A stretch of DNA of 25,184 nucleotides from a virus. The notes under the pieces are model-generated. The model did not search any database. It saw nothing but the letters and a program-made list of their open reading frames with translations, and was not told where the DNA came from. How positions within the stretch are numbered: position 1 is the stretch's first letter; every line of letters starts with the position of its first letter. Both the position numbers and the translations under genes were made by a program. Below, piece by piece: positions 7,489 through 15,463 of the stretch. Location: positions 1 to 25,184 of IMG/VR virus record IMGVR_UViG_3300017952_000095. One strand, given 5' to 3'.

Positions 7489-8453
7489 TGTATTCTTTGA
7501 CTATATTTGAATCACCTAGGTGGTGGGAGAAGCAACAACGCTTTGTATATGATAACAAGACGCATCGTCGTCTGAACTTTGACTCTTGGGATAAGTTACA
7601 AAACTTTTTCTATAAACTTAGTGAGAGGCCACTAAATGATAAACAAGATGCTGCACTTATTTCGCCGGCTATATTTAAACCTGATTCTACTAGAAAGAAC
7701 GACAATGTCATTGCTTGGGCTGGTTGGGCTGCTGTTGATGTTGATGACATTGAAATTACTGGAGACATAGAAAATGAGCTTCGTAACCGTTTTGGTCATT
7801 GGACCTATATTTGTTACTCTACTGCTAGCTCTACCCCTGCTCATCCTAAGTTTCGTTTGGTTTTCCAACTTAGTGGTCAGGTTACGCAAGATCGCATCAA
7901 ACACTTCTGGTATGCCCTTAACACCGAGCTCGAAGACATCGGAGATAAACAGACTAAGGATCTTGCTCGGATGTACTATATTCCTGCAAGCTATGCTGAT
8001 GCTTATAATTTTTTCTTCGTTAACCGCGCTGAGCCTATGGACATCGATTACATACTAGCACGATGGCCATATGATGATAAGAGAGATGCCAAGGACTTTA
8101 TGGATAGACTACCTCCAGCATGGCGAGAACAAATTGTTGAGTATAGAAAAGGCAAGCTAGATAACACTGACTTTACTTGGACCGGATATAGAGATTGTCC
8201 GTTCTGGCCCAAATCTTTGGCAACAGAATATCTTACTATATCATCTACAGGTTGGTATCGTCAGATGTATAAGATAATGATTGCAGTTGCCGGTAAGGCT
8301 GTAGAGAAGGGATATCCTATTAATGCTACACAGATAGTAGAATTGTGTAGAGAGTTTGATAGAGAGACAGGTAATTGGTATGAGAATAGACCAATGGATC
8401 TAGAAGCCAACAATGCATTAGAATATGCCTATAAGAACGGAGTAATAGGTTAA
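7488..8453 (+). CDS. Putative AEP-type primase/replication protein
   Basis: A 321-residue protein. Three segments resemble archaeo-eukaryotic primase (AEP) motifs: an acidic strand WAAVDVDDIE (Asp84, Asp86, Asp87), then YSTASSTPAHPKFRLVF at 110-126 with a basic/polar S-x-H-like motif, and KDLARMYYIPAS at 157-168. This is the pattern in many phage and plasmid primase-polymerases (for example NrS-1-type), where two acidic positions bind metal. The C-terminal part (residues 230-321) is helical. It is translationally joined to gp43 by TAATG, fitting a replication role. Assignment is by eye; gp61-type primase is not in the window. It could instead be a catalytically inactive relative. Confidence 0.5.
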   Translation: MYSLTIFESPRWWEKQQRFVYDNKTHRRLNFDSWDKLQNFFYKLSERPLNDKQDAALISPAIFKPDSTRKNDNVIAWAGWAAVDVDDIEITGDIENELRNRFGHWTYICYSTASSTPAHPKFRLVFQLSGQVTQDRIKHFWYALNTELEDIGDKQTKDLARMYYIPASYADAYNFFFVNRAEPMDIDYILARWPYDDKRDAKDFMDRLPPAWREQIVEYRKGKLDNTDFTWTGYRDCPFWPKSLATEYLTISSTGWYRQMYKIMIAVAGKAVEKGYPINATQIVELCREFDRETGNWYENRPMDLEANNALEYAYKNGVIG

Positions 8454-8611
8454 TGTTACCAGACGAGATGGAAGCCGAAAAGAATCGTAAAATTATTGTG
8501 TCGCAGGCCAATACAATTGATATTCTTCAACGTAATGTAAAAGAGTTACAAGAGCAATTGCAGAATGCTCTTAAACGTATTGCCAAACTAACTGAGGATA
8601 ATAAACTATGA
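8453..8611 (+). CDS. 52-residue coiled-coil microprotein
   Basis: An ATG at 8453 overlaps the previous stop (TAATG), and its own stop overlaps the next start (ATGA at 8608). The product is one long helix with heptad-like spacing: VSQANTIDILQRNVKELQEQ, then LQNALKRIAKLTEDNKL. It resembles a SlyX- or leucine-zipper-like microprotein. The tight coupling at both ends makes it a real gene; its role is unknown. Confidence 0.7.
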   Translation: MLPDEMEAEKNRKIIVSQANTIDILQRNVKELQEQLQNALKRIAKLTEDNKL

Positions 8612-9036
8612 AAGCTGGAAAAGTATGGGGCACTACAGAGCTGATTGAGGCAAACGGTGCATTAGAGTTTCATCGTATTGAAATGGAAGAAGGTGGTGTG
8701 TGTTCGAAGCATTTGCATCGCTATAAATGGAATGGGTTTTATGTAGAGTCGGGTAAGATGCTTATTCGTACATGGCAACAGGATTATGATCTTTGTGATA
8801 TTACTCGTCTTAGTGCCGGTGAATATCATAAGGTAAAGCCAGGACTATACCATCAGTTTGAATGTCTAGAGTCTGGTGTTGCTTATGAATTATATTGGGC
8901 AGAGTTTAATCACCATGACATTGTAAGAGAGACAGTAGGTTATATGGATGATGAATATACGGAATATGAATTTGGCTTAGGTCAATTAGATAGTGCTACT
9001 AGTCCAGTTTCTATGTCAATAAGTATAGAAAAATAA
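8608..9036 (+). CDS. Cupin-domain protein, sugar-metabolism-like
   Basis: A 142-residue single-cupin protein. The segment GGVCSKHLHRYKWNGFYVESGK holds the metal-binding HxH (His35, His37), and the second cupin motif is PGLYHQFECLESG near residues 78-90. The start KVWGTTELIE and the CSKHLH phrase resemble the C-terminal cupin of type II mannose-6-phosphate isomerase/GDP-mannose pyrophosphorylase and related sugar cupins. It starts the sugar-nucleotide module that follows (phosphomannomutase, cytidylyltransferase, UDP-sugar dehydrogenase), so a sugar-phosphate isomerase role is plausible but unproven. The gene is followed by the mutase after 1 nt. Confidence 0.82.
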   Translation: MKAGKVWGTTELIEANGALEFHRIEMEEGGVCSKHLHRYKWNGFYVESGKMLIRTWQQDYDLCDITRLSAGEYHKVKPGLYHQFECLESGVAYELYWAEFNHHDIVRETVGYMDDEYTEYEFGLGQLDSATSPVSMSISIEK

Positions 9037-9037
9037 A

Positions 9038-9748
9038 ATGAAGATACAATATATTTTTGATGTTGATGGTACACTCACCCCATCTCGTCAACGTATAGAT
9101 ACTGAATTTAAATTTTGGTTTAGAACATTTTGCCAATATAATGATGTTTATGTTGTTACTGGTTCGGATAGAGAAAAAACATTAGAACAACTGACACATG
9201 ACATTTATTATAGATGCAAGCGAGCATATCAATGTTCTGGGAATGATGTGTGGGAACAAGACAACCATATTAGGTCTACTGAATTTAAATTAACAGATCA
9301 TCTTTATAAAGATCTAAACGAAGAAGTATCTAATAGTAAATTTTATCAAAAGAATGGAAAGCATATTGATGAGCGAGTAGGCCTAGCTAATTTTAGTATT
9401 CCAGGTAGAGGTATAGACCTAGAGCTTAGATCTATGTATCGGCAATGGGACGAACATAAGAATGAACGTTATGATATAGCCAAAAGACTTACAGAAAAAC
9501 ATCCTGAATATGAATTTAAGGTTGCAGGCGAGACCGGAATTGATATATCATATAAAGGTAATAATAAGTCTATAATTCTAAATGATTTTAATTATACGGA
9601 TACTATATATTTCTTTGGTGATAAAACATTATTGGGTGGTAATGATCATGAGATTGCATTAGCAGTCAGTGATCGTTTAGGAAAGAACAAAACATTTACA
9701 GTAAGTGATTGGCGACATACATGGAAACTTCTAAGATCGTTGGAATAA
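9038..9748 (+). CDS. Eukaryotic-type phosphomannomutase (HAD family)
   Basis: A 236-residue protein close in plan and length to human PMM1/PMM2 (about 250). HAD motif I is FDVDGTLTPSRQ with nucleophile Asp8 and acid/base Asp10. The cap carries NFSIPGRG, matching the substrate-binding N-x-S-x-x-GR of PMMs, and GETGIDISYKG. The C-terminal FFGDKTLLGGNDHEIALAV matches the FGDKT-x-x-GGNDHEI signature exactly. It should interconvert mannose-6-phosphate and mannose-1-phosphate (or glucose phosphates). Most bacteria use the unrelated ManB/AlgC type, so this family in a phage is unusual. It overlaps the next gene by 28 nt. Confidence 0.85.
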   Translation: MKIQYIFDVDGTLTPSRQRIDTEFKFWFRTFCQYNDVYVVTGSDREKTLEQLTHDIYYRCKRAYQCSGNDVWEQDNHIRSTEFKLTDHLYKDLNEEVSNSKFYQKNGKHIDERVGLANFSIPGRGIDLELRSMYRQWDEHKNERYDIAKRLTEKHPEYEFKVAGETGIDISYKGNNKSIILNDFNYTDTIYFFGDKTLLGGNDHEIALAVSDRLGKNKTFTVSDWRHTWKLLRSLE

Positions 9749-10170
9749 CATTTAGCACCTTTGATTTATTACATGCCGGTCATGTATCAATGCTTAGAGA
9801 AGCCAAAACAGTATGTGATCATCTAATATGTTGTATTCAGGTTGATCCATCAATTGATAGACCAGAAAAGAATAAACCTGTACAAACATTAGTAGAACGT
9901 TGGACACAACTACAAGGTGTCAAATACGTTGATGAGATTATTCCATATCAGACTGAAAATGATGTAGAAGACATCTTGCAATTATTTAATATTAATGTTA
10001 GAATTATTGGTGAAGAATACAAACATGGTAAATTTACGGGCAGAGCCATTTGTTCTGCTAGAGGTATAGAAATATACTATAATAAAAGAGATCATAGATT
10101 CTCTACAAGTGACTTGCGTAATCGTGTACATGGTATAGAATTAAAGAAGGATATCGGAGGATTGGAATGA
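9721..10170 (+). CDS. Nucleotidyltransferase of the TagD/cytidylyltransferase family
   Basis: A 149-residue protein with the family hallmarks: FSTFDLLHAGHVSMLREAK, holding the HxGH-type CTP-binding motif (His18, His21), and RFSTSDLRNRV near residue 130, equivalent to the ISTT-type motif. The closest known reactions are glycerol-3-phosphate or other phosphate cytidylylation (TagD, HldE/RfaE C-terminal domain). I chose the ATG at 9721; an in-frame TTG at 9709 is further upstream but less likely. It sits inside the sugar module and ends in ATGA overlap with the dehydrogenase, so it probably activates a sugar or polyol phosphate; the substrate cannot be read from sequence. Confidence 0.82.
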   Translation: METSKIVGITFSTFDLLHAGHVSMLREAKTVCDHLICCIQVDPSIDRPEKNKPVQTLVERWTQLQGVKYVDEIIPYQTENDVEDILQLFNINVRIIGEEYKHGKFTGRAICSARGIEIYYNKRDHRFSTSDLRNRVHGIELKKDIGGLE

Positions 10171-11039
10171 AGATAATGATTATTGGCCATGGCTTTGTGG
10201 GCCAGGCTGTTGATTATGGATTTACACATCCTAAGGTTGAGAAAATGATCATTGACCCAAAATATGGTCATACACATCCTATTCATTATGATATATTTTA
10301 TCCAAAAGATCTATTAGATTATAATATGATATTTGTATGTGTACCAACTTCTATGGCAGACGATGGAAGTGTAGATACAAGTATATTAGATAAGATAGTA
10401 AACAGAATTGTAAGTGATGGGCCTATTGCATGTCCTGTGGTTATCAAATCTACGGTGACACCTGATTGGTTAAAAAAATTGGAGACTGATTCTTTATACA
10501 GCAACTTTGTTTATAATCCTGAATTCCTCACAGAAAAAAATGCTAATGAACAGTTTGTTAATCCCGAATTTCATTTACTGGGTGGGAGGGTAACCGCAAC
10601 ACAGACCGTGCAATATCTTTATAGTGAATACAGTATTATGAATGATGCACCATTTCTCCATTGCACTATGCAAGAAGCCAGCTTTATTAAATATGCTATT
10701 AATACTTTTCTTGCAACCAAGGTTACATTCTTTAATAATCTTTACGATGCTGTTAATGATTATGATGGCAATGTTAATTGGTCCTCAGTTCTTAAAGGCA
10801 TTTCATTTGATAAGAGAATTGGAAAAAGCCACACCTCAGTACCAGGATTTGATGGTAAACAAGGTTTCGGTGGAGCTTGTTTTCCTAAAGATACTTCCGC
10901 GTTTACTAAGTTCAGTAACCGGTTGCCATTGCTAGAAAAAGTTATTAAAATTAATAATGAATATAGAAGCAATTACGAACTAGATACAAGAGAGATTGAA
11001 CAACATGTCAATTATGGACAAACTAAAGAAGAACAGTAA
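10167..11039 (+). CDS. UDP-glucose/GDP-mannose dehydrogenase family protein (short form)
   Basis: A 290-residue NAD-dependent nucleotide-sugar dehydrogenase. The Rossmann start MKIMIIGHGFVGQA gives GxGxxG (residues 7-12). VPTS, NPEFLTEKNA, the helix with Lys175 (ASFIKYAINTF) and the catalytic Cys238 in GFGGACFPKDTSAF are all in place. Normal members run about 390-450 residues; this one stops after the central domain, so the C-terminal nucleotide-sugar-binding domain is missing. It should oxidise UDP-glucose or a related sugar to the uronic acid if active. It may be a streamlined phage form, act with a partner, or be truncated. Its end overlaps uvsX by 35 nt. Confidence 0.85.
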   Translation: MKIMIIGHGFVGQAVDYGFTHPKVEKMIIDPKYGHTHPIHYDIFYPKDLLDYNMIFVCVPTSMADDGSVDTSILDKIVNRIVSDGPIACPVVIKSTVTPDWLKKLETDSLYSNFVYNPEFLTEKNANEQFVNPEFHLLGGRVTATQTVQYLYSEYSIMNDAPFLHCTMQEASFIKYAINTFLATKVTFFNNLYDAVNDYDGNVNWSSVLKGISFDKRIGKSHTSVPGFDGKQGFGGACFPKDTSAFTKFSNRLPLLEKVIKINNEYRSNYELDTREIEQHVNYGQTKEEQ

Positions 11040-12051
11040 GATCAAGACAACTGAGGTTTTAGCTGATTCTAAATTTTTTAATGAAAAAGATATGGTGGCT
11101 ACAGATGTGCCAATGGTCAACGTAGCATTATCAGGATCTGTTGATGGTGGAGTATCACCTGGTCTTACGGTATTGGCAGGGCCTTCTAAACACTTTAAGA
11201 CATCCTTTGCTTTACTTATGGCCTCTGCATATCTCAATGCAAAGAAAGATGCTATTATTTTATTTTATGATTCTGAGTTTGGTTCACCACAATCATACTT
11301 TCAACAATTTGGTATTGATCCTGCTAGGGTATTACATACGCCTGTAGCTAACGTAGAAGAATTAAAATTTGATCTTATTAATCAATTAGAAGAAATTGAT
11401 CGTAAGGATGATGTAATTGTAGTTATTGACTCTATTGGTAACCTAGCATCCAAAAAAGAATTAGAAGATGCTATCAATGAAAAGTCAGTGGCAGACATGT
11501 CACGTGCTAAAGCTCTTAAGGGTTTATTCCGCATGTGCACACCATATCTTACTATGAAGAATATTCCAATGCTTGCGGTTAATCATACTTATCAAGAGAT
11601 TGGATTGTTTCCTAAGGCCGTTGTATCAGGTGGTACAGGCATTTATTATTCCGCAGATAACATTTGGATCTTAGGTAGACAACAAGATAAGAAAGGTACG
11701 GAGGTTCAAGGTTATCACTTTGTTATTAATGTTGAGAAGAGCAGATATGTTAAAGAGAAGTCTAAGATTCCTATTACTGTTTCCTGGGACGGTGGTGTTC
11801 GCAGTTATTCTGGCCTGCTTGACGTGGCTCTTGCTGGTGGGTACGTTGTTAAACCTTCCAATGGCTGGTATGCAACGGTCGATATGGAGACTGGTGAGAT
11901 CGGTGGCAAGGTTAGGTATGATCAAACTCTAGAGAAAGAATTCTGGGATCCTATCTTTGATAACACTGACTTTAAGGATTTTATTAAGAAGCAGTATTCT
12001 ATTGGTCACCAGTCTTTGGTTGATATGGATGAAATTGTAGTAGAAGCATGA
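11005..12051 (+). CDS. uvsX: UvsX RecA-like recombinase
   Basis: A 348-residue recombinase with strong T4 UvsX likeness: SKFFNEKDMV, GPSKHFKT as Walker A (residues 59-66), FYDSEFG, VVVIDSIGNLASKKE as Walker B, SRAKALKGLFR, AVNHTY and NVEKSRYVKEKSKIP. It forms filaments on ssDNA and drives strand invasion for recombination-dependent replication and repair. It is a little shorter than T4 UvsX (391), missing the acidic C-terminal tail. I start at ATG 11005 (MSIMDKLKK) instead of the TTG at 10996. The start lies inside the dehydrogenase gene and the end overlaps the next start (ATGA). Confidence 0.95.
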   Translation: MSIMDKLKKNSKIKTTEVLADSKFFNEKDMVATDVPMVNVALSGSVDGGVSPGLTVLAGPSKHFKTSFALLMASAYLNAKKDAIILFYDSEFGSPQSYFQQFGIDPARVLHTPVANVEELKFDLINQLEEIDRKDDVIVVIDSIGNLASKKELEDAINEKSVADMSRAKALKGLFRMCTPYLTMKNIPMLAVNHTYQEIGLFPKAVVSGGTGIYYSADNIWILGRQQDKKGTEVQGYHFVINVEKSRYVKEKSKIPITVSWDGGVRSYSGLLDVALAGGYVVKPSNGWYATVDMETGEIGGKVRYDQTLEKEFWDPIFDNTDFKDFIKKQYSIGHQSLVDMDEIVVEA

Positions 12052-12323
12052 TAGAAAACGAACATTATGAATTAATCCCAAATGATAATGATGGTTGGGA
12101 TATCAGAATAATGCAGGGTGATTTTACAGAAACCGTTTTTAATTTTGGCGCTATCAAAGTGGCAGAAAATGGTGAGAGCCTTAATTATTCAACTGAAATA
12201 ATTTATAGTCCCGTAGAAGAAGATTATGATAATAATTTAGAATGGCACCAGTTGACAGGAAACATTTTACTTAGTATAATAGATCAAATGATTGAACAAG
12301 AGGCAAAGACTGGTGAATCATAA
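12048..12323 (+). CDS. Small conserved phage protein between uvsX and 41
   Basis: A 91-residue acidic protein: HYELIPNDNDGWDIRIMQGDF, then ETVFNFGAIKVAENGESLNYSTEI and a helical C-terminus (ILLSIIDQMIEQEAK). Small proteins of this look occur between uvsX and 41 in marine T4-like phages from memory; the function is unknown. It is joined to uvsX by ATGA and overlaps the helicase start by 11 nt. Confidence 0.75.
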   Translation: MIENEHYELIPNDNDGWDIRIMQGDFTETVFNFGAIKVAENGESLNYSTEIIYSPVEEDYDNNLEWHQLTGNILLSIIDQMIEQEAKTGES

Positions 12324-13683
12324 CATCGAACAAACGGTATTGCGAAATATACTTACTAATGAACCTTACATGCGTAAGGTTTTGCCTTTTATAAAGGTTG
12401 AATACTTTGAAGGAGTCTATAGACAGTTATTTAATCAAGTTGCTAAGTATGTAGCCAAGTATAATAAACTTCCATCGTTAGAAGCCTTTCAGATTGAAAT
12501 AAATCAATCAGACAAGTTTAGTGATGAACAGTATAGACATGCAATTGAAATACTACCTAACATATTTCATGTCGAAGATGTAAATGGTGATTGGTTATAT
12601 GATACTACAGAGAAGTGGTGTCAGGATAGAGCCATACACAATGCTATTATGGAAAGCATAAGTATTATTGATGGTAAACATAAATCACTTACCAAGAATG
12701 CATTACCTACTTTATTACAGGATGCTCTATCCGTTACCTTTGATCCATCAGTAGGCCACGACTATATTGAAGATGTAGAATCTCGATATGATTTTTATCA
12801 TGCCGATGAAGATCGTATACCATTTGATTTGGATTACTTTAATACCATTACTAAAGGTGGTTTGCCAAATAAAACTCTTAATATTTGCCTTGCTGGTACT
12901 GGTGTGGGTAAATCTTTGTTTATGTGTCATGTCGCTGGTTCTGTATTGAGTCAAGGTAAAAATGTACTATATATTACAATGGAGATGGCCGAAGAACGTA
13001 TTGCAGAACGTATTGATGCTAACCTACTTAACATACCATTAGATCAACTACAACATGTGTCTAAAGCGATGTTGACTACCAAGGTAGATGATATTGCATC
13101 TAGAACTAATGGTAAATTAATTATTAAAGAGTATCCAACTGGTTCTGCTCATTGTGGTCATTTTCGTGCATTGCTTAATGAGTTAAAACTTAAACGCAAC
13201 TTTGAACCTGATATGATTTTTATTGATTATCTTAATATATGTGCTTCAAGTAGAATGAAGGGCTTAGGAGGATCTATTAACTCTTACACATATATTAAGG
13301 CTATTGCAGAAGAGTTAAGAGGACTTGCAGTGGAGTTTGATGTGCCAATTGTATCTGCTACTCAGACCACACGTTCTGGCTTTACGAGTTCTGATCCTGG
13401 GCTGGAAGATACGTCTGAATCATTTGGTTTACCTGCAACAGCAGATCTTATGTTTGCTTTGATATCATCAGAGGAATTAGAATCTCTTGGTCAGGTAATG
13501 GTAAAACAATTAAAGAATAGATATAATGACCCTAATAATAAAAAACGATTTGTATTGGGTATTGATCGATCTCGTATGAGATTGTTCGATGTAGATAATC
13601 CCGAAGAAGGTGTAGTTGATGACAGACCTGCGTTTGACAAATCAGAGATGAATGAAAGATTTAAGGATTTTAAAATACAATGA
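12313..13683 (+). CDS. 41: gp41 replicative DNA helicase (DnaB family)
   Basis: A 456-residue helicase like T4 gp41 (475). The N-terminal half resembles gp41 (YFEGVYRQLFNQVAKYVAKY, SVTFDPSVGHDYIEDVESRYDF by parts). Walker A is AGTGVGKS at 194-201, H1a continues with LYITMEMAEERIAERIDANLL, Walker B is MIFIDYLNIC, and the C-terminus has GLPATADLMFALI and KQLKNRYNDP. It unwinds DNA 5'-3' ahead of the replisome. The start is taken as GTG 12313, which has an AAGAGG site about 9 nt before it; a TTG at 12292 would add 7 residues. Its stop overlaps the next start (ATGA). Confidence 0.95.
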   Translation: MNHNIEQTVLRNILTNEPYMRKVLPFIKVEYFEGVYRQLFNQVAKYVAKYNKLPSLEAFQIEINQSDKFSDEQYRHAIEILPNIFHVEDVNGDWLYDTTEKWCQDRAIHNAIMESISIIDGKHKSLTKNALPTLLQDALSVTFDPSVGHDYIEDVESRYDFYHADEDRIPFDLDYFNTITKGGLPNKTLNICLAGTGVGKSLFMCHVAGSVLSQGKNVLYITMEMAEERIAERIDANLLNIPLDQLQHVSKAMLTTKVDDIASRTNGKLIIKEYPTGSAHCGHFRALLNELKLKRNFEPDMIFIDYLNICASSRMKGLGGSINSYTYIKAIAEELRGLAVEFDVPIVSATQTTRSGFTSSDPGLEDTSESFGLPATADLMFALISSEELESLGQVMVKQLKNRYNDPNNKKRFVLGIDRSRMRLFDVDNPEEGVVDDRPAFDKSEMNERFKDFKIQ

Positions 13684-14240
13684 GTAATCCAATGCAATTT
13701 ATGGGAATGATGGATCAGATGTTAAATGCTTCTCCTGTTGTTGAAAAATATGAACAACTTCTATCAGAGGAGCAAATAGTTGACATTGAAGAAATTGTTA
13801 AACATCAAAGATGGATAATTGCTGATGGAGTAGATTTTCCCGGTGATGGAAAATATATGAATGTTCATGATGTTTATTATCATGGTTTTTGGTATACAGA
13901 TGACGAAAGAATAAAACTTATATGTAATGATATTTTAAAGGCTTTAAATGATGGAAAAGAACCAACCGCTATACAACGTATTAAAATTAATTGTACTTTT
14001 CCAACAGATGAAGTTACAGAATTTCAATATCATGTAGATGAACATGCAGCTTCACCAGATATAAAGTCCGCTGTATATTATGTTAATACTTGTGATGGAT
14101 ATACACGTTTAAAAGATGTGCAAGAGACATTTCCAAGTGTAAGTGGTTCAGCGATTAAATTTGCTCAAGACACTGAACATAAAGGCACTACATCAACTAA
14201 GGTGCCACGTTATGTAATTAATCTTAATTTTATTCCATAG
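13680..14240 (+). CDS. 2-oxoglutarate/Fe(II) dioxygenase-like protein
   Basis: A 186-residue protein with the jelly-roll dioxygenase triad: His118-Val-Asp120 in FQYHVDEHA, a distal His167 in DTEHKGTTST and Arg177 in VPRYVINLNFIP, the last fitting 2-oxoglutarate binding. KSAVYYVNTCDGYTRL is the strand and loop after the HxD, as in phage prolyl-hydroxylase-like enzymes. Such proteins are frequent in marine T4-like phages; the substrate (protein, nucleic acid or small molecule) is unknown. It follows gp41 by ATGA, so it is co-translated with the helicase. Confidence 0.82.
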   Translation: MSNPMQFMGMMDQMLNASPVVEKYEQLLSEEQIVDIEEIVKHQRWIIADGVDFPGDGKYMNVHDVYYHGFWYTDDERIKLICNDILKALNDGKEPTAIQRIKINCTFPTDEVTEFQYHVDEHAASPDIKSAVYYVNTCDGYTRLKDVQETFPSVSGSAIKFAQDTEHKGTTSTKVPRYVINLNFIP

Positions 14241-14248
14241 GAGAGAGT

Positions 14249-14434
14249 ATGTGGGTTTTAGTATGGCTTGAATTAGCCGCTTCACAGAATATAAACTTCT
14301 ATCATTTAGGAAGTTATGAACAAGAACGAGATTGTAAGAATGCATACGAAGATGCTATTGTATTAGTAACTGGTAAGAACCAGAGTATGGAATGTTTGTT
14401 TATTGATATGGAGAACAGAAAGAATGGCCGTTAA
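14249..14434 (+). CDS. Small conserved phage protein
   Basis: A 61-residue protein with a hydrophobic start (MWVLVWLELAAS) and two Cys residues (Cys29 and Cys49 region). The start resembles a short signal-like or membrane-touching segment but is too short to be sure of secretion. GGAGAGAG precedes the ATG. Similar tiny proteins with an aromatic N-terminus and two spaced Cys occur in cyanophages. Function unknown. Its 3' end overlaps the next microprotein by 11 nt. Confidence 0.65.
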   Translation: MWVLVWLELAASQNINFYHLGSYEQERDCKNAYEDAIVLVTGKNQSMECLFIDMENRKNGR

Positions 14435-14540
14435 TCGTAACTATAAAAAGACCAGTATTGGTCAACGTAATGTAAAGATGTCTAGTATGAATAAAAGTAA
14501 GAAGCGTGGTTTTAAAAAGTATCGAGGCCAAGGCAAATAA
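14424..14540 (+). CDS. 38-residue basic microprotein conserved in marine T4-like phages
   Basis: ATG at 14424 to TAA at 14538-14540. The product starts MAVNRNYKKTSIGQRNVKM and ends NKSKKRGFKKYRGQGK: about one third Lys/Arg. I recall near-identical tails (FKKYRGQGK/R) in short proteins of marine T4-like phages, which supports it as a real gene. Strong positive charge suggests nucleic acid or ribosome contact. The stop overlaps the thyX start (TAATG). Confidence 0.75.
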   Translation: MAVNRNYKKTSIGQRNVKMSSMNKSKKRGFKKYRGQGK

Positions 14541-15229
14541 TGCATGCAAAGCTTATATCCTATAGCCAACCCGGCGGTCGTATCCACAGTGGAGAACCTG
14601 CATTCAAGGGGCTTGATAACATCCAAGACCTCATCGCGTATTGCGCCCGTGTCTCCAATCCAGCGAACCAGGCTAACACCAAAACAACACCAAAGCTACT
14701 TGACTACCTCATTAAACACAAACACTGGTCACCATTCGAAATGGCATCAGCCTGTATCGAAATCGAAACAACCAGAGATATCGCAAGGCAAATCCTCCGC
14801 CATCGTTCATTTTCATTTCAAGAGTTTTCTCAGCGGTATGCTGACATTCGCGATCTTGATGGCGATTTTGTTTTAAGGGATGCTCGGCTACAAGATCCTA
14901 AGAACCGCCAGAACAGTATTGATAATGAAGATTCAGAATTAGAAAACGAATGGTGGAATAAACAAATGGCTGTTATTGAAACAGCTAAAATGGCATACAA
15001 CTGGGCAATAGAAAATGGAATCGCAAAGGAACAAGCAAGAGCAGTCTTGCCAGAAGGTAACACAGTTAGTCGGCTCTATGTTAATGGTACCATTCGTAGT
15101 TGGATTCATTATATCGAGTTACGTTCTGCAAATGGGACACAAAAAGAACATATGGAACTAGCCGTCGAAGTAGCAAAGGCTATTAGTCAGATCTATCCCA
15201 AAGCAATAGATTTTATTAAGGAGGACTAA
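14540..15229 (+). CDS. thyX: ThyX flavin-dependent thymidylate synthase
   Basis: A 229-residue ThyX. The signature RHRSFSFQEFSQRY is at residues 87-100, within the normal family length. It makes dTMP from dUMP using methylene-tetrahydrofolate, FAD and NADPH, supplying thymidine for phage DNA. EQARAVLPEGNTVSRLYVNGTIRSW (read in parts) is the second conserved region. Base use changes within the gene: sampled 60-base lines at 14581 and 14641 are about 50 % GC with many C-ending codons, but the line at 14941 is about one third GC like the neighbours. This suggests a recombination join near 14830. Confidence 0.95.
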   Translation: MHAKLISYSQPGGRIHSGEPAFKGLDNIQDLIAYCARVSNPANQANTKTTPKLLDYLIKHKHWSPFEMASACIEIETTRDIARQILRHRSFSFQEFSQRYADIRDLDGDFVLRDARLQDPKNRQNSIDNEDSELENEWWNKQMAVIETAKMAYNWAIENGIAKEQARAVLPEGNTVSRLYVNGTIRSWIHYIELRSANGTQKEHMELAVEVAKAISQIYPKAIDFIKED

Positions 15230-15463
15230 ATGGGTAAACATCTATCTACATTTTATAAAGATGATGAATCAGAATATTGTGAAATACATGTTGACTATAA
15301 AGAAGAATTCTTTTATATTAAGTATTATAAAAAAGATGCTGCAAAATGGTTTCACACAGAAGAATTTATTGGTAAGTCTTTGCGTTATGTAGAAGATGCA
15401 GCTGAAAACTGGGCTCTAGGAATTAAGAAAATCGATCCACATTATGAAGGAACATTATTATAA
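15230..15463 (+). CDS. Small conserved phage protein
   Basis: A 77-residue protein rich in aromatic and acidic residues: STFYKDDESEYCEIHVDYKE, then FFYIKYYKK and the helix SLRYVEDAAENWALGIKKI. It reads as a small alpha/beta fold. It lies directly between thyX and queD, overlapping queD as TAATG, and AAGGAGG is just ahead of its ATG. Similar proteins ending in YVEDAAENW occur in marine T4-like phages; I do not know the function. Confidence 0.75.
   Translation: MGKHLSTFYKDDESEYCEIHVDYKEEFFYIKYYKKDAAKWFHTEEFIGKSLRYVEDAAENWALGIKKIDPHYEGTLL

Noticed and set aside
9709-9720. TTG start 12 nt upstream for the cytidylyltransferase; similarly TTG starts at 10996, 12292, 23229 and 24081
   Set aside because: Each has a downstream ATG or GTG in frame with better overlap or ribosome binding site and better fit to family N-termini.
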